Under the pieces are notes generated by a model. The model made no database searches. It was not told the DNA's origin and was given only the letters and a program-made list of their open reading frames with translations. The translations under genes and the position numbers were made by a program. Shown here piece by piece: positions 16,312 through 21,248 of a stretch of DNA of 21,248 bases (positions are counted from its first letter, which is position 1; each line of letters begins with the position of its first letter). The DNA is from Ilumatobacteraceae bacterium (GTDB lineage Bacteria > Actinomycetota > Acidimicrobiia > Acidimicrobiales > Ilumatobacteraceae), in the NCBI GenBank assembly GCA_021741795.1, contig JAIOXC010000009.1, positions 1 to 21,248 on the forward strand, in the 5' to 3' direction.

Positions 16312-16338
16312 GCATTATCCCCCACTTTTCTCCACTTT
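16292..16338 (-). promoter_or_regulatory. Predicted MraZ operator: four AAGTGG boxes at 10-base phasing
   Basis: On the minus strand AAAGTGG occurs at 16338-16332 and 16328-16322, CAAGTGG at 16308-16302 and AAAGTGG at 16298-16292. Start-to-start distances are 10, 20 and 10 bases. The empty middle slot (16318-16312) reads ATAATGC. MraZ of several bacteria binds direct repeats of TGGG- or AAAGTG-type boxes about one helical turn apart. The array overlaps the promoter of the operon that encodes MraZ, so autoregulation is the natural reading. Confidence 0.72.
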
Positions 16339-16343
16339 TTTTG

Positions 16344-16372
16344 GACGATCTTTTTCGACGATCTTTTTCGAC
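16344..16372 (-). repeat. 13-base tandem repeat upstream of the mraZ promoter
   Basis: On the plus strand the unit gacgatctttttc occurs at 16344-16356 and 16357-16369, with gac of a third copy at 16370-16372. On the minus strand this gives two short A-tracts 13 bases apart, just upstream of the AAGTGG boxes. It could act as an UP-like or bent element, or be a simple slippage duplication. The rest of the 249-base gap (16373-16429) holds nothing I can name. Confidence 0.6.
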
Positions 16373-16429
16373 AGAGCGAAGCCGCCGCAGGGCCAAAAGA
16401 GTCCGCTCAAGGATGTGCTCGAGCGCGAG

Positions 16430-17158
16430 TTAAACGAGAGTTATTTGCGCCATGAATGCAGCCAGCACGTCACTGGCCGACAAGCCGCTGGTGATTTGGC
16501 TCAATGGCATAACGCTGTGTTCAAGATTTGACTGCAATTCCGCACGACCGTCATTGGGGTCACTCAGCAACCGACCAAACTGTTGCGACAAAACTGGCTC
16601 CCACAGCAAATACATCGTGCACTGAAAACGTGCCAAGTCTCGAGTTCGTCGTTGGCTGATGCCCACAATTTTTGCGGGGTTGCCAGCATCGTTGAGCATC
16701 ATCACTTCGCCAGGTCCCGCGCCAGAAAAACAGACACGATCGCCATATTTACCCCGCACCAAATCTTGGCGATGCACGTGGGCATGTATTTTTCTTGCAG
16801 CTGCGAGCGACTCGATTGCAGCCAGCCACACATCGCCCAACCACCATGCTGCTCGTCCAACATCATCGATCCAGAGACGATCATCTTTGGGTATCACCAC
16901 GTCTAGCCACATCTGCTTGCCGGGAGACAGAAATACCATCCCACCACCACTTCTTCGGTGCACTATTTCTACATGCTCATTTACACACGTATCCAGATCG
17001 AGTTCGGCTTCAGTCTGTCGCGAACCCAACACGATTGCAGGAGTGGTGATGTCTACGTTCCACACACTTCTTTCAGCAGGAAGATCGCGCCCATGTTGTT
17101 CACTTGCGGTTGTGCGCACATCGCGCACGCGCCATGTCGATTTAGGATGCAGCGGCAA
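16430..17158 (-). CDS. Biotin/lipoate protein ligase-fold protein (lipoate--protein ligase family)
   Basis: The protein resembles the LplA/BPL family, which attaches lipoyl, octanoyl or biotinyl groups to a lysine of carrier domains. Supporting motifs are PAIVLGSRQ, the signature RRSGGGMVFLSPG (about 68-80 with my start), WLDVVIPKDDRLWIDDVG and AKIVGISQRRTRDLARFQ. The lysine of the last (about 163) corresponds to the conserved catalytic lysine of the fold. No carrier protein, lipoyl synthase or acyltransferase gene is nearby, so the acyl group and target are unknown. The frame stays open to 17227, but that would overlap the HNH gene by 86 bases. I prefer TTG at 17158 (overlap 17 bases, GGAAG upstream); GTG at 17128 is another choice. 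It ends before the dcw regulatory region. Confidence 0.75.
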   Translation of the reverse strand: MPLHPKSTWRVRDVRTTASEQHGRDLPAERSVWNVDITTPAIVLGSRQTEAELDLDTCVNEHVEIVHRRSGGGMVFLSPGKQMWLDVVIPKDDRLWIDDVGRAAWWLGDVWLAAIESLAAARKIHAHVHRQDLVRGKYGDRVCFSGAGPGEVMMLNDAGNPAKIVGISQRRTRDLARFQCTMYLLWEPVLSQQFGRLLSDPNDGRAELQSNLEHSVMPLSQITSGLSASDVLAAFMAQITLV

Positions 17159-17639
17159 GATACTGCTTCCACTCGTCGGGCACACGTCCCACCGACACAG
17201 TGATCCACGCCAGTTCACGTGGGGCAAGAGGCTGCGACTCGAGCAGCATTCCAGCCTCTTCGGGGGTTCTGTCGCGCTTTCGTAAATTGCACGGACGACA
17301 TGCTGCAGTCACATTTTCCCAGATGTGCATGCCTCCACGTGAGCGCGGCATTACATGGTCAATCGAGTCGGCGACTCCGCCGCAGTACTGACAACGGTGA
17401 TCGTCTCGAGCAAACACTGCACGACGAGAAAGCGCTGTGCGACGGTGGTACGGAACCTTGACCATGTAGCGAAGCCGAATCACAAGTGGACCAGGAATGC
17501 TCATCGTTTCCGAATGCACTTCTGTTCCATCATCTTCAATGATCTCGGCTTTGTCCGAGAGCACCAAACACACAGCGCGTCGCGCCGAGACAACACTCAG
17601 CGGCTCGTATGTTGCATTTAATACCAGCGCGCTTCGCAT
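17142..17639 (-). CDS. HNH endonuclease-domain protein (McrA-like)
   Basis: This 165-residue protein has an N-terminal domain (about 1-70, starting VLNATYEPLSVVSARRAV) and an HNH metal-binding nuclease module. The latter shows CQYC (83-86), the D94-H95 pair in SIDHVMPRSRGG, N109, and CRPCN (114-118). The four cysteines bind zinc structurally, while His/Asn form the nuclease site. The family is very widespread in actinobacteria as a stand-alone chromosomal gene of unknown cellular role. It is not evidence of a restriction system or an intron here, since no methylase or mobile element is adjacent. The ATG lies three bases after the stop of the small upstream gene. Confidence 0.88.
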   Translation of the reverse strand: MRSALVLNATYEPLSVVSARRAVCLVLSDKAEIIEDDGTEVHSETMSIPGPLVIRLRYMVKVPYHRRTALSRRAVFARDDHRCQYCGGVADSIDHVMPRSRGGMHIWENVTAACRPCNLRKRDRTPEEAGMLLESQPLAPRELAWITVSVGRVPDEWKQYLAAAS

Positions 17640-17642
17640 CAG

Positions 17643-17930
17643 TTATGCCTTGAAGAGTCGTCGACGCATCGACGTTCCGGTACTGTGCCAATCTTTTGAC
17701 CACTCCAAATAATCGATGATGTCGGCAATCTCTGGTTGGTCGACGCCATATCCATATTGGGTTGTCATTCGAAAATCGATATATGCGCGCGAAGGCACTG
17801 GCAGATGCGAACCATTGCGCCACCACTGTCGTGGCACTAACCGCTTGGCCGATCGAAGCGCCGTCATCCACAGACCGGGCCGCACAACAACAGCACCAAT
17901 CAGCTTCAAGTACGTGCGGAAAGCCAACAT
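17643..17930 (-). CDS. Conserved actinobacterial small protein of unknown function
   Basis: The gene encodes 95 residues starting MLAFRTYLKLIGAVVVRPGLW. The first 25 or so form a hydrophobic, possibly membrane-associated helix. A basic stretch follows (RSAKRLVPRQWW), then SHLPVPSRAYIDFRMTTQYGYG, an acidic helix PEIADIIDYLEWSKDW and a basic tail. I recognise the overall pattern (W-R-P then YxxFRMxTxYG) as a conserved actinobacterial hypothetical family, but no function is known to me. The frame stays open to 18035, which would overlap the dehydrogenase by 101 bases. The ATG at 17930 is four bases after its stop and has AGGT nine bases upstream, so I use it. The downstream HNH gene starts three bases after its stop. 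Confidence 0.75.
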   Translation of the reverse strand: MLAFRTYLKLIGAVVVRPGLWMTALRSAKRLVPRQWWRNGSHLPVPSRAYIDFRMTTQYGYGVDQPEIADIIDYLEWSKDWHSTGTSMRRRLFKA

Positions 17931-17934
17931 CAGA

Positions 17935-19155
17935 TCAACCTGGCTTTGGTTCCTTGGGTAGACCCAACACCATCTCGCCGATGATGTTGCGCTGCACCTG
18001 AGACGAACCCGCATAGATAGTTCCTGCTCGAGCATTCAAAAATGTCATCGCCCAACTCATCGAATCGTTTGGTGCACCAGCATCGTCGGTCGAAAAAGCA
18101 CTTGAGGGTTTGCGACCTGTCGGAGCCATTGCATCCATTCCCAAAAGATCTACGCCCAACTCGGTGACGATCTTGTGGTACTCGCTCCAATACAACTTGA
18201 AGATTGCTCCGTCAGGTCCGGGGTGATGTCCGGCCAAAAACTTTGTCAATGTGCGCATGCCCAGGTAACGCATCACTTGCACTTTGGAATAACACCATGC
18301 CAATTTTTGACGAATACGCGGGTCGTTGCTGACTCCACGATCTTTTGCCAGTTGCAACAAGCGATCAAATTCGGCTTCAAAAGCAATCGGCGCAATTGAT
18401 GCTGCAGCCCCGCGCTCAAAACCAAGCAGACCCATGGCAACTGCCCAACCATTGTTTACGCCGCCAACCACATTTTCTTTTGGCACCACAGCATCGGTGT
18501 AAAACACTTCGTTAAATTCGCTTTCACCCGACAGCATCTTGATTGGGCGTACCTCAATACCTGGCTGCCTCATGTCTACGAGCAAAAACGAGATGCCTTT
18601 ATGTTTTGGAGCATCAGGGTCTGTTCGTGCAAGCGTAAAAATATGATCGGCAAGATGTCCGGCTGACGTCCAAATCTTTTGTCCGTTCAATACCCATTGA
18701 TCGCCGTCCAACTCTGCACGCAAACCAACGTTTGACAAATCGCTACCGGCGTTTGGTTCGCTGTAACCCTGACACCACGTATCTTCGCCAGCGAGCAAGC
18801 GTGGCAAGTAGTGACGCTTTTGCTCTTCGGTGCCAAACAGCAACAATGTGTTGCCAAGCATCTGAATGCTGAACACGTCGTTGTGACCACCAGTCGGCAC
18901 ACCTGCACGAGCAAACTCCTCAGCAATGATGACTTGTTCAAGTTCCGACAAGCCACCACCACCAAACTCGACTGGCCAGCCAGGAGCGAGGTATCCAGAT
19001 GAAAATAGTGTCGCACGCCATTCGGTAATGAAATGCTCAAGCGCATCGCCAGTCAGTGCGCCAATGCCCTTCCAACTCGGAGGCAACTTCTCGGCCAAAA
19101 AGGCCTGCACTTTTTCGCGATACTCTTCCGCCGCTGCGCTGTATGTCGGGTTCAT
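17935..19155 (-). CDS. Acyl-CoA dehydrogenase family protein (FadE-like)
   Basis: This is a flavoprotein that oxidises an acyl-CoA to the 2,3-enoyl-CoA, passing electrons to an electron transfer flavoprotein. It has 406 residues, full length for the family. The N-terminal helical domain runs to about 120. The middle beta domain carries WCQGYSEPNAGSDLS (127-141) and GQKIWTSAGHLADHIF (158-173). The C-terminal helical domain ends in NIIGEMVLGLP. The pattern resembles actinobacterial FadE proteins of the FadE6/17/26 type, which act on fatty acid or steroid side-chain CoA esters. The substrate cannot be set from sequence alone, and no other beta-oxidation gene is nearby. The ATG at 19155 is 11 bases after the kinase stop. 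Confidence 0.92.
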   Translation of the reverse strand: MNPTYSAAAEEYREKVQAFLAEKLPPSWKGIGALTGDALEHFITEWRATLFSSGYLAPGWPVEFGGGGLSELEQVIIAEEFARAGVPTGGHNDVFSIQMLGNTLLLFGTEEQKRHYLPRLLAGEDTWCQGYSEPNAGSDLSNVGLRAELDGDQWVLNGQKIWTSAGHLADHIFTLARTDPDAPKHKGISFLLVDMRQPGIEVRPIKMLSGESEFNEVFYTDAVVPKENVVGGVNNGWAVAMGLLGFERGAAASIAPIAFEAEFDRLLQLAKDRGVSNDPRIRQKLAWCYSKVQVMRYLGMRTLTKFLAGHHPGPDGAIFKLYWSEYHKIVTELGVDLLGMDAMAPTGRKPSSAFSTDDAGAPNDSMSWAMTFLNARAGTIYAGSSQVQRNIIGEMVLGLPKEPKPG

Positions 19156-19166
19156 GGGTTCTAACG

Positions 19167-20054
19167 CTAGTACGAAGCCCTAGCCAAACTCGCAGCGCCA
19201 ATCAATGGTGCTGCGTCACCCAGACCAACAGGCAACACCTTCATTCCACGAATAAATTCAAGGCGTGCCGAGCGATCAAGCTCGTGCTGGACAGCATCAA
19301 AAAAAAGAGCCCCGAAACCGAGGGCAACCGAACCTCCGATTACACAGAGTTGCAAATCCATGAGTGCACCCACCGACACAAGTGCTCGCCCAACAAGTTT
19401 TCCTGCCGTGATCTTGACATCATCGGTGGCCTCTTGGCTTGGTCGTCCAGTGATTGCCGCTATCGACTTGCCAGACACATGTGCCTCCAAACATCCGTAA
19501 GCACCGCACTTGCACAACCTGCCATCCGGTTCAACAATGACGTGTCCAATATGTCCAGCATTGCCAAGTTGTCCTGTCACAAGTTTGTTGTTTGAAACGA
19601 TGCCACCACCGACTCCTGTCGACACCACCATCCCAATCACATCGGAAACACCGATGGCACTACCACACCACACTTCTCCAAGCACCAATGCCTGAGCATC
19701 GTTAGCAATGTACGTAGTCAAGCCTGTTGCCTGTTCGACTGCCGAACGCAAACCAAAGCCTCGCCACTCTGCAATGTTCAATGGCGAGACATGTTCTCCA
19801 CCCAACGTCATCGGCCCACCACATCCAACACCGCACGCTTCAAGACGCACAGGAGACTCCAGCATTTGCGCGTCGATCAGTTTCTTTAGCGCACCCCATA
19901 CGTCTGTTGCGGGCGTTTGGGCTTGCATCCGCGACAACAGCAGACCACTTGTCGACACCACACCAACAGCAAGTTTTGTTCCGCCAATATCGATGGCGAG
20001 GAAACCAGAAGAGTTAGATGTCTTTGCCAAATTTGATTCGGCTCGAAGCAGCAT
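19167..20054 (-). CDS. ROK-family sugar kinase (glucokinase-like)
   Basis: This is a ROK-fold protein with the N-terminal phosphate-binding motif FLAIDIGGTKLAVGVV, the catalytic aspartate in IANDAQA, the glycine-rich GVGGGIV and the zinc motif CKCGAYGCLEAH (CxCGxxGCxE), so an active sugar kinase is likely. The motif normally read as GExGH is here GHIGH, placing histidine at a sugar-contacting glutamate. The substrate may therefore not be glucose. There is no helix-turn-helix, so it is not a ROK repressor. The frame opens at 20099, but that overlaps the DUF3040 gene by 86 bases. I use ATG at 20054 (41-base overlap); TTG at 20030 (MAKTSNSSGFLAID) is an equally reasonable start. Confidence 0.85.
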   Translation of the reverse strand: MLLRAESNLAKTSNSSGFLAIDIGGTKLAVGVVSTSGLLLSRMQAQTPATDVWGALKKLIDAQMLESPVRLEACGVGCGGPMTLGGEHVSPLNIAEWRGFGLRSAVEQATGLTTYIANDAQALVLGEVWCGSAIGVSDVIGMVVSTGVGGGIVSNNKLVTGQLGNAGHIGHVIVEPDGRLCKCGAYGCLEAHVSGKSIAAITGRPSQEATDDVKITAGKLVGRALVSVGALMDLQLCVIGGSVALGFGALFFDAVQHELDRSARLEFIRGMKVLPVGLGDAAPLIGAASLARASY

Positions 20055-20367
20055 TTGTGCGCGCCTTGCGCAAGGACGCAGCAACATCTTTGAGACCAAC
20101 CTTGCTCATCGCACGCAATTGCTTTTCAATAATCAACACGCAACCAAGCATCGCCAAAAAACCAGCGAAGGCCAAAAGAAAATGCACCTGCAATGTAGCG
20201 ACAGTAAATATCAGAGAAGCGATTGCTCCAAGACCAGCCCACCACACTTTGCGCGCCGAGTGCGCATAGATACCAGAGGGCTTCACCGAATTCGCAAAGC
20301 GCTCGTCAGTCTCGAGCGATTGCTCGATCTGCTGCAAGATCCGTAGTTCTTCTGCTGACAGTGGCAT
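20014..20367 (-). CDS. DUF3040 family two-TM membrane protein
   Basis: The 117-residue product begins MPLSAEELRILQQIEQSLETDERFA, the typical DUF3040 N-terminus (MPLSxxExRxLxxIExxLxxDDPxFA). Two adjacent hydrophobic helices follow at about 41-60 and 62-82, then a basic C-terminal tail. DUF3040 proteins are almost confined to actinobacteria and their function is unknown. AAGGGA precedes the ATG. It starts 12 bases after the dinB stop, an arrangement I recall from other actinobacteria, and its end overlaps the likely start of the ROK kinase. Confidence 0.88.
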   Translation of the reverse strand: MPLSAEELRILQQIEQSLETDERFANSVKPSGIYAHSARKVWWAGLGAIASLIFTVATLQVHFLLAFAGFLAMLGCVLIIEKQLRAMSKVGLKDVAASLRKARTNAASSRIKFGKDI

Positions 20368-20379
20368 AGTTCCCTTATC

Positions 20380-21248
20380 TTATTGCTCGGGACCCCATTT
20401 TGAGGAACCCGGTCGGCGCCTCGAATGAAGGGTGCTCGCCAAACCAATTGCGTCGTCTCCAAATCGTTCTCGAATGTCGTCAATGGCTGCAGTGGCCGGA
20501 GCCCACACCTCGTCCAGAGATGTGACGTCCTGACTGTGTGTCCCTTCGTCAAACAAGCTGAGTTGTGCCTCGGGTTCTGCAAAGTTGCGAGTCGAGATGC
20601 CTACCAGTCTCACACCTCGAGCCATTTCAACATCAACCAATAATCCTTCGACCATCTGCATCATCGCTTGCGCGCTCGTTATCGGAGTTGGGCTTGTATT
20701 CGACCGCGTGATTGACACAAAATCGGAATACTTAATTTTGACCGTGCAGGTTCGCGGCGCAAGTCCTTCGTCCCGACACCTCCTGGCAACCAGATCCGAC
20801 ATTCGCACAAGATGCCGACGCACTGTCTCGCTATCAAATATGTCGTTACTAAAGGTTTCTTCGTGGCCAATCGACTTCGAGTCAGAGTTTGGCTCCACTT
20901 CCCGGTCGTCAATTCCATTCGCAAGCTGATGGAGATGGGTTGCATGGGCATCTCCCAACAGATGTTTCAGGATCTGCAGATCAATGACAGCCATTTCTGC
21001 AACAGTCTTGATGCTTATGCTTTGCAATTTCGCCAGCGTGGCAGGGCCAACGCCCCACAGTGCTTCAACGTTGAGGCCGTGGATAAATTCTCGTTCCTTG
21101 CCTCTCTCAATTTGCACGACTCCGCGCCCTGGTCGCACACTCACGTGATCAGCAATTGGCTTTGCAGTCTTTGATGCCAACTTGGCTACGAATTTGCTCG
21201 TTGCAACGCCAACACTGCACACCAAACCCACTTCATCCAAGACCCGTT
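20380..21248 (-). CDS. dinB: DNA polymerase IV (Y-family, DinB), C-terminal part
   Basis: This is a translesion DNA polymerase of the Y family, cut by the window edge. The visible 288 codons begin in the palm domain at RVLDEVGLVCSVGVATSKFVAKLAS (the usual GLxxSxGIAxNKxxAKxAS). They continue through the helix-hairpin-helix thumb (LWGVGPATLAKL, TVAEMA) and the little-finger domain (SIGHEETF, CTVKIKYSDF, VRLVGIS). QLSLFD near the end is a sliding-clamp binding motif. After it comes an actinobacterial-type tail of about 55 residues with FGDDAIG. The catalytic aspartates and the DE pair lie outside the window, so activity cannot be judged. It is the most upstream gene seen and ends 12 bases before the DUF3040 start. 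Confidence 0.93.
   Translation of the reverse strand, partial: RVLDEVGLVCSVGVATSKFVAKLASKTAKPIADHVSVRPGRGVVQIERGKEREFIHGLNVEALWGVGPATLAKLQSISIKTVAEMAVIDLQILKHLLGDAHATHLHQLANGIDDREVEPNSDSKSIGHEETFSNDIFDSETVRRHLVRMSDLVARRCRDEGLAPRTCTVKIKYSDFVSITRSNTSPTPITSAQAMMQMVEGLLVDVEMARGVRLVGISTRNFAEPEAQLSLFDEGTHSQDVTSLDEVWAPATAAIDDIRERFGDDAIGLASTLHSRRRPGSSKWGPEQ

Noticed and set aside
16659..17285. Plus-strand open frame of 208 codons
   Set aside because: It is antisense to the ligase-fold gene and the HNH gene, both supported by motifs. The serine/proline-rich translation is typical of shadow frames.
17142..17639. HNH gene as part of a restriction, intron or defence system
   Set aside because: No methylase, intron structure, toxin partner or mobile element is adjacent. 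The sequence matches a widespread stand-alone actinobacterial family.
19708..20346. Plus-strand open frame of 212 codons
   Set aside because: It runs antisense to the ROK kinase and DUF3040 genes, which have clear family signatures.

Overview
The window is a stretch of bacterial chromosome of roughly balanced base composition (about 50% G+C by eye). Every gene I can support lies on the minus strand, so the reading order runs from high to low coordinates. The core (about 1-16180) is a division and cell wall (dcw) cluster: mraZ, rsmH, an ftsL-like gene, ftsI, murE, mraY, murD, ftsW, murG, murC, a fused murB-ftsQ, ftsZ, yggS and the start of sepF. The ftsZ-yggS-sepF tail, the absence of ftsA, the DNPR (meso-diaminopimelate) motif in MurE, the DUF3040 protein and the conserved HNH and 95-residue genes point to an actinobacterium. 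The moderate G+C and the gene set suggest the Acidimicrobiia (an Ilumatobacter-like or freshwater lineage). That placement is an inference.

Layout in transcription order. At 21248-16430 is a housekeeping lead-in: the C-terminal part of DNA polymerase IV (dinB), a two-TM DUF3040 protein, a ROK-family sugar kinase, an acyl-CoA dehydrogenase, a conserved 95-residue protein, an HNH nuclease and a biotin/lipoate ligase-fold protein. At 16429-16181 is a 249-base regulatory region with a 13-base tandem repeat, four AAGTGG boxes at 10-base phasing (predicted MraZ operator) and a likely promoter. mraZ follows, then a 238-base gap (15763-15526) holding a strongly folded candidate leader RNA, then rsmH through sepF. 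The dcw genes are packed tightly, many with 1-4 base start/stop overlaps. The only sizeable gap inside the block is the 105 bases before ftsZ, which ends in a strong ribosome binding site.

How the genes work together. MurB, MurC, MurD and MurE build the UDP-MurNAc peptide. MraY and MurG move it onto lipid and add GlcNAc to give lipid II. FtsW and FtsI polymerise and cross-link septal wall. FtsQ and the FtsL-like protein are divisome scaffolds, and FtsZ with SepF forms the membrane-anchored ring. MraZ is the expected autoregulator and RsmH methylates 16S rRNA.

Most of the window is ordinary. The unusual points are a single open frame joining MurB to FtsQ (757 codons), the missing murF between murE and mraY, a MurG whose usual HEQN motif reads CSYD, the phased MraZ boxes over the promoter, and the structured mraZ-rsmH leader. 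I saw no CRISPR array, tRNA, rRNA, insertion sequence or prophage gene.
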